The notes below the pieces were generated by a model. It made no database searches and was not told the origin of the DNA. It saw only the letters and a list, made by a program, of their open reading frames with translations. The position numbers and the translations under genes are program-made. DNA of 64,000 bases from an uncultured Dialister sp. (GTDB taxonomy: Bacteria; Bacillota; Negativicutes; Veillonellales; Dialisteraceae), in NCBI GenBank assembly GCA_934178345.1, contig CAKPQG010000006.1, forward strand, positions 47,766 to 111,765. Reading direction: 5' to 3'. This document shows, one piece after another, positions 45,001-53,192 of the stretch; positions within the stretch are counted from its first letter, which is position 1, and each line of letters begins with the position of its first letter.

Positions 45001-48000
45001 GCCACACCGGCTCCGCCGCCGGAAATACCGATCGCCGCGCCGCCATTGCCGCCGTGCATGTCGGTGGTATCGGACGCCGTGATCGCGATGCCTTCACCGT
45101 CTTCCATCGCCGAGAGCGCCGCGCCCTTTCCAGCATAGGCTTTTGTTTCTGTAGTAAGGACATTCACCCCGACACTGCCGGAGACGCCCACGGTACCGCC
45201 CACGCCGCCTGCAATGGTCGCGTAGGTCAGATCCGAGGTATGATCTGCCGCGATTTTGACTTTCTTGCCGCCGGAAATCACCGCGCCGTCATCCGCGTAG
45301 GCTTTCGTCACGGCATTCAGGGAAACCGTCGCATTGGAAATCCCTACGCCGACCGTTCCTGCCGCACCGACGCTGCCCGCGGTTGCGCCCTGCGTAAACT
45401 TCGAATGCGCAAGGATATCCGCGCCATTCGCTGCGCTGACCTGCGCTCCCTTACCGACATGCGCATCGGTCGTATGCGTGACGAAGGTCTCGGACGCCGC
45501 GCCCGCGAGGCCGACGGTACCGCCCGCGCCAAGGCCGGCAGCTGCGGTCACGCTTTCGCTGGTATTCTCTGCCTGTACGGTGAGGGCATCGCCCTTGACG
45601 GTCGCGCCGTCACCGACACTGGCTTCTACTTTCTTATTGACCACTTCGACGGCTGCGGTAAGGCCGACGCCTGTATTGCCGCTCACAGCGCCGCTACCCG
45701 CCGCTGTGGTGAGTTTCGTTTCATCTTTGGCGATGACAGAGACAGCCCCTGCGTCCGTCACTTCACTCTGCTGCCCGATATATGCTTTCGTATCGGTCGC
45801 GATCGAGTGCGCGCCTGCTGCGCCCGCCCCCGCAAAGGAGCCGGCACCGCCTGCGAGCGTCGCCGCGATGGACGTCATGTGTTCCGCCGAATCTGCATTC
45901 ACATCGACGGCAGAAGCTTTCGTGAGAGAGGCGCCGTCTGCGAGACCCGCGTAGGTGTGGCCCTTGTAGGTCTGGACGTCGACCGCTGCGCCGATGCCGC
46001 TGCCTGCGGAGAGGGACACACCGCCCGCGAGGCCGAAGAGCTTCGCGGTATTCGCCGCGTGGACGTTGACATCCTTCTTGCCCGCATCGTACTTGCCTTT
46101 GCCGAGGGTCGCATCAGTCGTCTGGTCGATGACATTCACCGTGACGGAGCCGGAACCCGCAAACTGCGACGTCCCACCTGCAAAACCGACGGCGACGGTC
46201 TTCGCCTTGCTGTCATCTTTGTCCGCCGCGCCGTTGTACGCATTCTCCGCCTCTACGGTAATGCCGTCTGCGGTGATGGTCTTTTTCTTCGCTTCATCGC
46301 CGGTCAGGCTGGCGCTGACTTCCGACTGGTTCACCATGACGCCGATGGACGCGCCCGCGGAGTTGCCGCCGACGGCAGCACTGCCGACACCGAGGGTCGC
46401 ATTGCTGCCATTCTTCGCCAGGACGGAGAGCTCCCCTGTTTTCATGTCGTTCGCATTGGAAATATGGGCATCAGTCTTTGTATGAATCCAGTTGCCGCTC
46501 GCCGCGAAGGCCGCCGCGAGTTTGCCCGAGCCGGCTCCTGCCGCGACGATGGACTGGATCTGGCTCGTCTCGTCAGCCGTGACAGAGAGAGCGCCGGTGC
46601 TGGTGACTTCTGTATTTTCCAGAGAGGACGTGGTCTCCCCTTCGATAAGGTTCGCCGCGATGGACGCGCCTACCGCCGCGCCGTTATTGTTCGGTGAAAT
46701 CGCCACTGCGCCCGTGTAGGAGTCGATGGTGCCGCGGTCTTTGGCGGAAATCGTCGCCGCTTTGCCTGCATTGAGACTGCCGCCTTTGACGTGCGCGTCG
46801 GTGGTGTTATCCACCCAGTTCAGGCTGATCTGGCCCGCGATGGCACTCCCCTTCGCCGCACCGCTGCCGCTTGCCGCAATGTTTGTGATTTTCGCCGCAT
46901 TGTCCGCTTCAACGGTGAGAGAAGCGTCTTCCTTCTCGCTGCCTGTGAGCGTCAGCGCCGCATCTTCGGCATAGGCTTCATTCTTGTCCGTGATGGCGTT
47001 GTACATGAAGCTGCCCGCGATGGCGCTGCTCTTCTGGGAGAGGCCGAGCGCAATCGCACCCGCGCCTGTCGTGATCTTACTGTCATTGCCGGAACGGATG
47101 GCGAGCGCGTCCGCGGTGATGGTGCTGCCCTGCGTGTAAGCTTTCGCTGTATCCGTGATGCGGTTCACAGAGACATTCGCCGCCGCGGCAAAGCCGCCTT
47201 TCGCCGCGCCGACATTCTCGCCCATGGACGCATCCTGGCCTGCGACATTCGTGAGTGCGGAGTCGCCGCTATCGATCTGTTTCTTGTCTTTTTCCGATTT
47301 TCCTGCATTGAGGAGCGTCCCTGCCAGATCCCCGATGGAGGATGTGCCGGAGCCTGTTCCGCCTTCCTGCGCATGGAGGCCGGAGCTGCCCGCGCCGTTC
47401 GTAGCACTGCTCTGCATCGTGACGCCGCCTGCCGCGGACATCGCATACAGTGCGCCGGTGTTCTTCGCAGTGACGGTGACATCCTTTTCAGAAGAAACGG
47501 TCCCCAGAAGCGCCGCTTCGGTCACGCGGTCGATATGGTTGTAAGCGATGGTCGCACCGATTCCCGCCTGTTCCGAGACAGCGATCGCGCCACCGATATT
47601 GATGTCTTTCGTATTGTCTTCTGCGTTGACCGCTACGTTGCCGTCAGCAGCCATCGTCGCCTTGCCGATGGTCGCTTTCGTGGTATTTTCGAAACGGTTC
47701 ACATTCACCGTCCCGTCGATGGCAACGGTCTGCCCTTTGCCGCCCGCAGCCGCGATGGAGAGATTCCAGCCTTTGTTCTCTGCTGTGACATTGACATTCT
47801 TCGCTTTCGTCACAGTCACACCATCTTCCACGGTGGCTTCGGCGGTATTCTTCTGGTGCACGGTGAGCGCCGCCCCGCCCAATGCGGCTTTCCCGCCGCC
47901 GGAGAAAGGACTTCCTCCGATATCTTCCCAGAAATCGAGACTTCCCGGCTGGTCGCCGATCGGCGCTTTGATGTCGCCGCTGAAATTCACAGTGTGAATG

Positions 48001-50525
48001 TCATTCTTCGCGCTGACATCGAGATTGCCATTGCCATTGTCGATGTCTACTTTCGTATCCTTCTTCACCGTTGCTTTCGCGGTGTGGTTGTACTCCATGA
48101 TATTCAGTGCCGCCGCGCCGGAGACTTTCTCCCCCGCGCCGCCCGTCTGCGTCCAGGAGTCCGTCAGATACGACAGCTCAAAACCATTGTTCGGGGAGAA
48201 AATGGTTGCCAGATCATCTTTCAGTTTTTCACCGAAACCTTCGAGCCCCGACTGCCAGGGGCGCTTCGTTTCCGCGCTGACCTTCACATCGCCCTTGGAC
48301 TTGATATCGCCCGCGAGTTCGGCTTCTGCCTTGTCATTCTGGTCGACATAGTTCACCGCTGCCGCGATGCCCGCGCTCTTGTCCGCGCCCTGGCTGACGC
48401 CCGCCTTCACCTTCGTGCGGGACAAAGTCTCCGCATGGACGTCGACTTCGCCCGCGCCTGCATTTCCATCATAGCCGCGCACTTCGCCCGCAAGGGATGC
48501 CTTCGCGGTGTTGTCACTGAAGAGAAAAGCCGTCGCCGCATTGAGACCGAGGCCGCCGCCCGCACTCGTCGCCGCGGTCTGGTCAGCCGCGGTCGTCCCG
48601 GCATCTGCCGCTTTCTTCTCGGTCGACTTATCGCCCCAGAGCTTCTTGATGCCCGCCATGAGCTGGTTGCCCTTGCCCTTGGTCGTCGCTACGTCCACGA
48701 TGTCACGGATGGGCCCCGAGCTCGTGCCGTCATCGCTCTCACTTTCGCTCGTGATGTGGAGCGTGTCGGGGTCATACTTTCCATTTTCATCCGTCACGGT
48801 ATTCTCTGCATTGACACTGACCTTGCCATCCGCGTAGACGTTCCCTTGGACGTCAGCCGTTGCCTTTGTCTCGGACTGAATCACGCCGACCGCGAGCCCC
48901 AGCGTGCCGTCGCCGCTGCTGTTCTCGACCTCGACGGAGAGATTTCTCTCTGCCTTCGCCGATACGTCTACATTTTCTTTCGCCTTCAGCGTCGCGTCTT
49001 TCTCTACATTGACGGATGCATCTGTCTTCGCTTCCGCCCAGCCAAGATCGATCGCGATGGGAAGATCTTCCGCGCTGCCCTGCCGCTGGAGATCGATAGC
49101 GTTACTGCCTTCCGCAGAAATCGCGAGATCCTTCCCTGCCGTGAGCGCACTTGTCCCCTGAATGTCTACGTTCGAGGAAACATGTGCGATGCCGACATTG
49201 ATCCCGACGCCGAGGCTGCCGCCCGTTTCACTCCCGATCTCCGACTCCGCCTTGGAAGAAATCGCAAGGTCATTCGCCGCGGCGAGCTGCGAATCCTTGA
49301 CCGTCACGCGAGAGTCCGCATCCGTCTTTACGACAGAGGCGAGACTTCCCACCTGTTCATCAAAGGTCGCATGGAGCAGTCCGAGGATGCCGTCCTTTTC
49401 TGCGCCCGTTTTATACGCATCTGCCGAGCCGACCTTGCCGCTGACTTTCGTCTCCGCGGAAACCGCTACATTCTTCCCTTGGATGGTAGTGGCATTCAAA
49501 ATATCGACCGTCGCCGAAGCCTGGCTGCCCATGAGGTTTCCGCCATTCCGTTCCGCGCTGGCGATGACCGAAGTATCCCCACTTCCCGCATCCATGTATG
49601 CCTTGTCAATGACGATCGCGCCCTTCGTCTCGAAAGGCTTTGCCAGAGTGGACGCACCCACTGCGGCGAGCGCGATGTCGCCATTTCCGAGAGCCGTCGC
49701 CACCGTCGCCGACGGCGAGACGTTCATCAGCTGATTTCTATACGCATCCGCTGCCTTCTTGTCAGCGTAAGTGTCCGCGTTATTCCAATGCGTTCGGATT
49801 TCGCCGCCAGTGACATTCACACTGTCCGCCGTGACATTCACGCTGCCCGCACCGAGAACGACATCGCCCGCCGCATAGACTTTCCCCTGAAGCGTGATGT
49901 CACTGCCGCCGGAGACCGCCTTCGCCTGCGACGCCGCCGGCAGAGCGAGGTGCTCATTCATTTTGCCATTGTACAGCGCTTCGCCATACGCCGCATTCGT
50001 CCCGAGCGTCAGCCGTCCCACATTAAAGACACCATTCGCGCCGACCGCGATGCCCGCATTCGAGAAGAAATACACGTCCCCGCCGATCTTATTATCCTTG
50101 ATCGCATTCACGACGCCGTCAATGTCGATGCGTTTCTGGACAAGATTGATCTGGCGCTGCGCCTCTCCCAAGTGCAGATTCGCCACATCATGCTGCTTGA
50201 TGTTGAAATCCGTGAATTTATTCAGCGCATTGCCATTGTTCACCTGCTGGTTCGTGATGTCATACTGCTTGCCGCCATTGGCGAGGGTGATTGGCGGCTT
50301 AACAGTACCATTATACTTCTGATCCGCCACCGTCACGTCCGCATAGATGAAATTGCAAGCCGCGCCCCAGCCTGCGATGGCAAGGAGCAGCGCCGTCCCT
50401 GCGCGAGAGAGGATGCTCCCGCCGCGGCGTGCGCTCTTCTTCCCCTGATGGGTCTTGATCAGTTCCGAGCCGACCACATAGCAGCCGCGCGCGGCGTTCC
50501 ATACGACTTTGTAGATTTTATTCAT
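36078..50525 (-). CDS. Giant two-partner-secretion adhesin (TpsA; LktA-family-like filamentous adhesin)
   Basis: 4815 aa from the ATG at 50525 (AAAGGAGG upstream). The N-terminus is an extended signal peptide (MNKIYKVVWNAARGCYVVG, basic spacer, then a hydrophobic core ending IYA). A TPS secretion domain follows (about 65-250): KPPITLANGGKQYDITNQQ, FFSNAGIAVGANGVFNVGRLTLGT. Then comes a very long beta-helix of degenerate repeats of about 50-65 residues with the pattern VNVI..TTDA.IG.GA.V.A...V.V.A, alternating with Gly/Ala-rich GAGGSVGLAGA stretches. Residues about 2840-3120 are a different, helical coiled-coil insert. The C-terminal part returns to shorter beta-helix repeats. There is no VENN motif or toxin domain. 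TpsB, encoded just upstream, would export it to the cell surface. Confidence 0.88.
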   Translation of the reverse strand: MNKIYKVVWNAARGCYVVGSELIKTHQGKKSARRGGSILSRAGTALLLAIAGWGAACNFIYADVTVADQKYNGTVKPPITLANGGKQYDITNQQVNNGNALNKFTDFNIKQHDVANLHLGEAQRQINLVQKRIDIDGVVNAIKDNKIGGDVYFFSNAGIAVGANGVFNVGRLTLGTNAAYGEALYNGKMNEHLALPAASQAKAVSGGSDITLQGKVYAAGDVVLGAGSVNVTADSVNVTGGEIRTHWNNADTYADKKAADAYRNQLMNVSPSATVATALGNGDIALAAVGASTLAKPFETKGAIVIDKAYMDAGSGDTSVIASAERNGGNLMGSQASATVDILNATTIQGKNVAVSAETKVSGKVGSADAYKTGAEKDGILGLLHATFDEQVGSLASVVKTDADSRVTVKDSQLAAANDLAISSKAESEIGSETGGSLGVGINVGIAHVSSNVDIQGTSALTAGKDLAISAEGSNAIDLQRQGSAEDLPIAIDLGWAEAKTDASVNVEKDATLKAKENVDVSAKAERNLSVEVENSSGDGTLGLAVGVIQSETKATADVQGNVYADGKVSVNAENTVTDENGKYDPDTLHITSESESDDGTSSGPIRDIVDVATTKGKGNQLMAGIKKLWGDKSTEKKAADAGTTAADQTAATSAGGGLGLNAATAFLFSDNTAKASLAGEVRGYDGNAGAGEVDVHAETLSRTKVKAGVSQGADKSAGIAAAVNYVDQNDKAEAELAGDIKSKGDVKVSAETKRPWQSGLEGFGEKLKDDLATIFSPNNGFELSYLTDSWTQTGGAGEKVSGAAALNIMEYNHTAKATVKKDTKVDIDNGNGNLDVSAKNDIHTVNFSGDIKAPIGDQPGSLDFWEDIGGSPFSGGGKAALGGAALTVHQKNTAEATVEDGVTVTKAKNVNVTAENKGWNLSIAAAGGKGQTVAIDGTVNVNRFENTTKATIGKATMAADGNVAVNAEDNTKDINIGGAIAVSEQAGIGATIAYNHIDRVTEAALLGTVSSEKDVTVTAKNTGALYAMSAAGGVTMQSSATNGAGSSGLHAQEGGTGSGTSSIGDLAGTLLNAGKSEKDKKQIDSGDSALTNVAGQDASMGENVGAAKGGFAAAANVSVNRITDTAKAYTQGSTITADALAIRSGNDSKITTGAGAIALGLSQKSSAIAGSFMYNAITDKNEAYAEDAALTLTGSEKEDASLTVEADNAAKITNIAASGSGAAKGSAIAGQISLNWVDNTTDAHVKGGSLNAGKAATISAKDRGTIDSYTGAVAISPNNNGAAVGASIAANLIEGETTSSLENTEVTSTGALSVTADETSQIQSIVAAGAGSGKLAAAFAASGNWIHTKTDAHISNANDMKTGELSVLAKNGSNATLGVGSAAVGGNSAGASIGVMVNQSEVSASLTGDEAKKKTITADGITVEAENAYNGAADKDDSKAKTVAVGFAGGTSQFAGSGSVTVNVIDQTTDATLGKGKYDAGKKDVNVHAANTAKLFGLAGGVSLSAGSGIGAAVDVQTYKGHTYAGLADGASLTKASAVDVNADSAEHMTSIAATLAGGAGSFAGAGAAGAHSIATDTKAYIGQQSEVTDAGAVSVIAKDETKLTTAAGSGAVSGNTGVGLTAAVEVVNKKVEASVGDGATVKGDALTVQAENTSESVTAAAGLGAGGTVGLAGAASETFVTHTTDAHVGKGAQVSAANGADILAHSKFTQGATAGSVGAAGTVGVGISNATVSLNAVTKAYADDGAVISGGKKVKIAADHTSDLTYATIAGGVGGTVGVSGSVGVNVLTTETKAYAGKGAALSAMEDGEGIAITASDTTDMHGGNGGAAIGISGGGAGVAVAVSNIKKDTAAYADQQAKLDAKGQISLAAKNTEDIDNVSVQVAGGAYVGLAGAVNVMNLASSTKAYTDTGVQVNQANKASGRYGGDISVKADHALKMTSAVGGAAGSGGVSGGAAVDVANIKTQTNAYLGDENTVATTGNVSVKAQDDMGELTSHAYAASIGMAGLSGSISVYNIGSATFDDKDNILSGKNADGQDENLTTWVNGQVNQSKTKDAMKAYDGKTGALTDVNDSLKTTYASQEPTTEEKGTLAKIGKNTTIEAGGAVTVDANDTLNVKNYMSSVSGSAFASAGASVSVVNTDTQTKALIDDAAKIQAGGDLAVKAKAAHKMDQIITGASVSGGVSGQGTVAIWNDKSDVSALVGASRGIGADRISVTSENDRTLAAHVAGASVALGAVNGSVIVANTSGSSTAGVGDPEKENSTGEGVTAKKDITIASAADTTLDATATGAAAGVFAGDGTGVRLSSDTDVKAFVGQKEKLNAGTDLSVTAKNTPKISALSTSAAVGLAGVGITVAMASSDDSAHVSVGDGAALTAGEALTIKAEMAKPTGGKTIDAHAIAGGGGVVSGAVADVRVNVNHETGVSIGGKAALKGRTADISAAHQSASALAMESVAAGYYSGTGGETHFTEASDTRVDVRNGTSIQTTDETRIFADNQTEKAQTATSGGAALATGAGIVNETTIQHKTAVDLGKVSIQANASALTEAEKAAGKTLFDKNAIAIDAASHVISTDQDVIATGSAVGAAHVENENRVTAETTTSVAQDASLLAGDTEEIKKKHKNEDLANTEDKTYRNEYRGGSIGVGSKNDADLMSTTMVDVFGAAGYAGTSNDVTYDGKTQTTFGGKAETAKGDIRVASGRDSAGEIGQLKAKAKSDILNATAIPISSKKDPFAKISSNAALAMNGTLLADRDIYLQSTAGEAKATGSGEVKDWVNKVGEVFGTEGGSIGKSEVTTKAAASLDGKAETGIHRNKSITIGGKDEDGTWKTDITTSGDIAFTISKPKVSAETLSKRLAELKKELADHISDPAAKASYEAEISFVESKMVEQGLGYRVKDKDGNFTFVEIDPGTKTEYDETKIMLDGMTASKDAVLEAIKKDQAAATEKQDRMKAMQTTHDAYQTAQTEAKAATNFKDAAERKFTEAETTLKNKIGNNPTPEQMNTYIEAHGNETEVKDYQKAKTDYDKAAGVLTNAQTKEATAKTTYEKAVKTAGYDPANMDKDQIQKDWDALGKLQDAYKASTDTIGKDIDKLTKQVEATKDFKDKGGTEKDGKFYCKDGSEVTGGKWNGETLLHIIAYPHMTRDVTIEDTVSQLGDIYLEGDAITGSGTLTAHGDAKVEVQNASPNNLILGDIKVMGKESNGQIGQGGAFYLNGNAMKGTEKLGNLTLKSRQSRHQTDDPTVTITSSFKPNNYLTNVDGVNVPAYSAPNLTLGKGKTIYNTRGKVTVVSDYGDVYNDGSIVAGSVELTAKNGDFIQSYSNRIANIGGDPFVEDKDNGGFKKNDELGSGILANGNIFISARYVNINAKIQSGVANWKLEIPETPTFYYKGTDGKLIFITEEQAKTFGKDHTIYVATEKEAETIGKDHVAKGNMAENLTYTYDVETGRGRLVLGQTEVHGGKVSIVGTVINTTADTTKARIEALDGYGSMTIDNKSKLDLELKGLHTGEGVEGVIEITDLDPKKGTPSRKTTYTRKDGSVHMLVQQYQNGNWTSGTENTFDGTYKPSDDQHYVFQTGKDKSTTNTYEYHGDKFDWWGINDETPTRDELIAMGAKLTNTVTGEEKALVNGTFISGKTDIIVDRKSHSIGDGQTKEWDVLNKSDVIDYSIKTKRRWYTIGLTKKYDMKMVIRDYETHIKQYETGASNAIGIRFNGDENGGVIAINQNGGAGNVAIAGTISNVGGATAISGNAITQSKNGFLHTDSLTLTAQNDVGGKDQAILTDAKDVSGSATAGSFYLKSSAADVSVGNIEAAKTVSLTSEGSLTQKADAMVKGSRVDLTAETGAITSKSTSGDFRIQTGQQSGEDYGLKASAEENISIENTSGDLYLDSVISKEGDVTLKTNGSFIDNNYTDLNDKDASAKLLAWANAAVLEGKDATIQKQKNLLIAKVEGKYNEFQSLKAHMDADGKYTLDDVTRQQLEAGGQDVKAYIDKQQARYKALLAEGVGNWSPEKVKDYTDGIQQSSESIYGNAALTKDGLTKDDFLTQDEKAEVLVGSAKSAKDLLITFAPGSIKEGITDTNTTLKGTPHVSGKAVTLTAGEAAGSIGQKKEGMIIDLSDMTKLTRDQLLALSAAERGDFAVQGNQVTVSSIRAIDAEAKGKLQATADKGAIYLVTEGSIAQDSTLSAGDEIRLKASGNVTGVTLTSDQQVVLESGEGAIQGVELKGSGVLTARAKDGVDLKKSDGDLVINTVYASEGDVHLDVGRNNLLAEDGHDKSGDETGTTYTNVEGENITITNAKDIKGAGDKKSLGMKVTGKKSEDGTETPGTITAKAAGNADITLFGKAASDAIDIEAGDLTLTSRGDIADGSYKARKALRVHTAKDGIISGGTFTGNTADITNEGTMSDGDYRAEAGDMTIINDGSMTGGAYTAKGDLTYTDSEKAALSGSEFTSEEGNVDVNAKGKLALKKLVAKGSAKVEAAGDGKLTEIKAGSVNVHAGGMLDVETLEAAGAADLTSGGDMKLHGATAGGNLNAEAGGSILAEGENAKISAKDITMKAGEDIRITDRSPVGKLDGVDTKTPAGTTTGSGAAGSLITGEKEGHDFDASQKGSAQLSSTSGQVALSAKKVEIDTLANGKGDAADLKISADNIGIDDLTGAGAQHVTIHGADGQSQAHYAGIHSTAAGGTLVRNSAVEHLNLTGKEPLGLSNTAIGGDSVLATDKIRVTIQKNPGSSQAEHFGNLSLGGYDISTDHVMTSVKDGLTVNGERFPMTAEGVMNASLYEDRTLGRDGREKEEAEKDTPSLAFGAPDEKEGYEVVK

Positions 50526-51364
50526 AATGGTCCTCCTTTGCATTGAAAGATCATGAAGATTGGTTGATGGGTTCAGGGTTCGGGGTTCAGGGTTAGCCCG
50601 TGGGACGTGCTGCCCCTTTGATTGCGTGCGAAAGAGGTTCAGCGGGTTCTATAGGTTCTACGGGTTCAGCGGGGAAGGTGCGGCGCATAAAAATTTGGAA
50701 GCGCCGCGGAGGTTTGAAACTAGCGGTGTTCTCGTATCGTCATTCCGACCGAAGTGGAGGAATCTTTTTCGTTTGCGGCATACCACCGTATGAGCGGAGA
50801 AACGCAAATGGGAAGCCTGCTTTCAAAGGCAGGAAGTACGGTGTTTCATGCAAGAGAAACAACGCACAATGTGCGGATTTCCGCTGCAACAAAGATCCCT
50901 CGGCTTCGCTCGGGATGACGAAACGGGGAGATGGCTCCCCGACAACTGCTTTCAAACTTCAAGGTTCGGGGTTGTGGTAGCGGCTTCGCCGCAAGTATAT
51001 ATGGGGCGATGCCCGAAAGCAGTATTCAAGTCACCCGTCACCAGTCACTCCTAATCCCCAATCCCTAATCCCTAGCTACTCATCGCTATAGGTTTAAGAG
51101 GTTCAAAGGGGTTGGTGCGGCGCATAAAAATATGGAAGCGCCGCGAAGCATAAATAGGGCGATGCCCGAAGGTTTCCCGATTGAGCTTTCCAAACATTGT
51201 CCGCTTGACCGCGAATGACAAAGATCCCTCGGCTGCGCTCGGGATGACGATACGGGAAGGCGGCAGTCTGACATCTGACGTCTGACAGTCTGACGTCTCC
51301 TAGTCTCTTAGTCTCTTAGTCACCAGTCACTAGTCCCCAGTCACTAGTCCCCAGTCCCTCAAAA
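50526..51364. repeat. Repeat spacer between tpsB and the adhesin gene
   Basis: 840 bp with no gene: GGTTCGGGGTTCAGGG and GGGTTAGCCCGTGGG modules, GGTTCTATA nonamers, a GCGGCGC...GCGCCGC hairpin, TCATTCCGACCGAAGTGGAGGAATC, CTTCGCTCGGGATGACG, CGGCTTCGCCG, GGGATTA arrays, a second GCGGCGC hairpin, GTCTGAC heptamers, AGTCTCTT octamers and GTCACTAGTCCCCA units. It separates the usual tpsB-tpsA pair and could hold its own adhesin promoter. Confidence 0.75.
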
Positions 51365-53029
51365 TCACACATTCCTCTGCAGATAGAAATGCACTCTCGG
51401 CGATGCATCTCCGATATTTCCAGAATCCTTGAGCGGGATGCCGAGAACGGCCTTGCCATACCAGCCGCCCTTGCTGCACTCGAGGCCGAAGCCCGCGCTC
51501 GTAAGGTAGTCCTTCGTTGTTTTTACACTGAAATTGTTATATGCGACACCGTGGTCGAGGAAGACGAATCCTCGCCAGGTCTGATGGTCACTGCTGATGG
51601 GGAAGCCGTACTCCATACCGGCGAACCAGCCTTTATCGCCCGAAAGGATACTTTCCTTGTATCCGCGGACACTCCCCATGCCGCCCAGCGTGAACTGCTC
51701 CGTCGAGGGCAGCGACTCGAAAGCGGTGTACTGGCCATAGAGACGATAGAGCATGTACTGGTCATGCTTGAGATTCTGCCGGCGCATGAGGTAGGCGCTG
51801 TAGTACGAGCCATTGTTATCCTTATGGTTCGCGCGGTCATCGCTTTCGTAGCCAGTGACGCTGGTCATGAAGAACCACAGTCCATTCTCATCGAAGCTCC
51901 GCGCTGACAGTCCAGCCTTCACCGTGCGCGTCGCGCTATTCGAAAGCTCCATGCCCGAGTATGTGGTATCCGACCATTTCCGATGGCCTTCCAGGAATAC
52001 ATCCACACGGGAAAGCGGCGTGATATTCACCGGGTGCGTGATGGAAATCGCGGCATCATTCGAATTGGCCTTCATGTCATAGTCCTTGAAGGTGCCGTCG
52101 ATGATGTCCACGAGATTTCTGCTGTAGGAAATCTGCGCCTGCGTCCCGTGATGCCCCCATGGCGTATCGTACATCACCGAGCCGCCCCAGATGCCTTCCG
52201 TCCACACCGGGCTCACCGCAAGGCTCGCATCATGCCCGCCGATCCCGCGGTACTCCGTGTACGCGCCGATGCGGTAACGGCCGCTCTCTTTCTGTCCCGC
52301 ATTGTCCGTGAAAAGGAAGGACGTGAGCGGATTCTCCTTCTCCTGGAGCACCAGGTGGAGGTCGGACGTCCCTTCCTCCTCACCCGGCACCAGCTCTGCC
52401 TGCACCTGGTAGGTATTCGTCGAATTGTACACGCGGAGCTCATCTTCGAGCCGGTCCACGTCCACCAGCTCGCCCGTCCTTCCATGGATGCGCGAGAGGA
52501 GCGCCTTCTCGGAAATCCGCTGATTTCCTGTGACGACCGTCTTTCCGAATTTCCCTTCAATAAGACGGATATAGACCACGCCGTCCTGCACCTTCTGCGG
52601 CGGCAGCACCGCCTGTGCCGTCACGATATGCTTCTCCTGATACAGCGCATTCAGACGGGCTACCATGTCCGTCAGCTCCTTCACCGTGGCAGGCCCGGCA
52701 CCTTTGAAATGGATGGCCTTCCGGATCTCCTCTGCGGAAAGAAATTTCGACGGCGTCACACGGATTTCCTTCACTTCAAAGACCAGCCCACCCTTTTCGG
52801 CTTCCGCCTCTGAGGAATGCACCGCATCCAGCGTGCGGTAGCGGCTCTTCTGGTAGTACGACGCCACCTGCTGGTTCGTCTCGCTCATACGCGACGCCTG
52901 GTCCGTCACCTTCTGCACCGCCGGATCCTTCGGATTGAGCTGCGGCAGCGCCGGCGCAGCACTCACACTGCCTGAAAAAAGAAGAGCCGTCAAAAGACTA
53001 AGAGATAGTGATTGTATGGTACGTTTCAT
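51365..53029 (-). CDS. TpsB outer-membrane transporter (ShlB/FhaC/HecB family)
   Basis: 554 aa from the ATG at 53029, whose GGAGG site lies 9 nt upstream. A more distal in-frame ATG overlaps that site. A signal peptide (LSLSLLTALLFSGSVSAA, cut near residue 25) precedes a helical H1-like segment. Two POTRA domains follow (about 70-220), the first beginning VFEVKEIRVTPSKFLSAEEI. Then comes a 16-strand barrel (about 230-554). The family motif GGMGSVRGYKES (about 448-459) sits in the L6 loop that reaches into the pore, and the chain ends in an aromatic-poor strand RVHFYLQRNV. It forms the outer-membrane pore for the adhesin. A 36-bp palindrome sits upstream. Confidence 0.9.
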   Translation of the reverse strand: MKRTIQSLSLSLLTALLFSGSVSAAPALPQLNPKDPAVQKVTDQASRMSETNQQVASYYQKSRYRTLDAVHSSEAEAEKGGLVFEVKEIRVTPSKFLSAEEIRKAIHFKGAGPATVKELTDMVARLNALYQEKHIVTAQAVLPPQKVQDGVVYIRLIEGKFGKTVVTGNQRISEKALLSRIHGRTGELVDVDRLEDELRVYNSTNTYQVQAELVPGEEEGTSDLHLVLQEKENPLTSFLFTDNAGQKESGRYRIGAYTEYRGIGGHDASLAVSPVWTEGIWGGSVMYDTPWGHHGTQAQISYSRNLVDIIDGTFKDYDMKANSNDAAISITHPVNITPLSRVDVFLEGHRKWSDTTYSGMELSNSATRTVKAGLSARSFDENGLWFFMTSVTGYESDDRANHKDNNGSYYSAYLMRRQNLKHDQYMLYRLYGQYTAFESLPSTEQFTLGGMGSVRGYKESILSGDKGWFAGMEYGFPISSDHQTWRGFVFLDHGVAYNNFSVKTTKDYLTSAGFGLECSKGGWYGKAVLGIPLKDSGNIGDASPRVHFYLQRNV

Positions 53030-53138
53030 GGCAAGATCCTCCATTGTGAAAAGTCTTGGATCACAGGAAACGGCTTCATGGGGTGAGCGCCGCCTGCCGT
53101 TTTTCTAAAAAAGGGTACACTCTCCCTATTTTGTACAC

Positions 53139-53192
53139 ATTGTATCAAAAATTCTTCCCCCTGACCCTGTCACAAGTGACAGGGTCAGGGGG
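53139..53192 (-). promoter_or_regulatory. TpsB upstream region: -10 TACAAT and 36-bp perfect palindrome
   Basis: A 17-bp arm (53157-53173, CCCCCTGACCCTGTCAC) is exactly repeated inverted (53176-53192) around AA. A TACAAT hexamer (53139-53144 on minus) lies next to it, so the palindrome covers the -35 zone. It may be a repressor operator or a 5' RNA hairpin. It is not a normal terminator for either flank because the T8 run on the plus strand is 12 nt away. Confidence 0.5.

Noticed and set aside
39768..50546. Very long open frames on the plus strand opposite the adhesin gene (about 950 to 1250 codons each, at 39768-43445, 43842-46697 and 46791-50546, with another at 36279-38468)
   Set aside because: They are antisense to a continuous adhesin frame with a signal peptide, secretion domain and repeats. 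Their products are Arg/His/Leu-rich with no domain or ribosome-binding site. Lack of stops follows from GC-rich codon use on the other strand.
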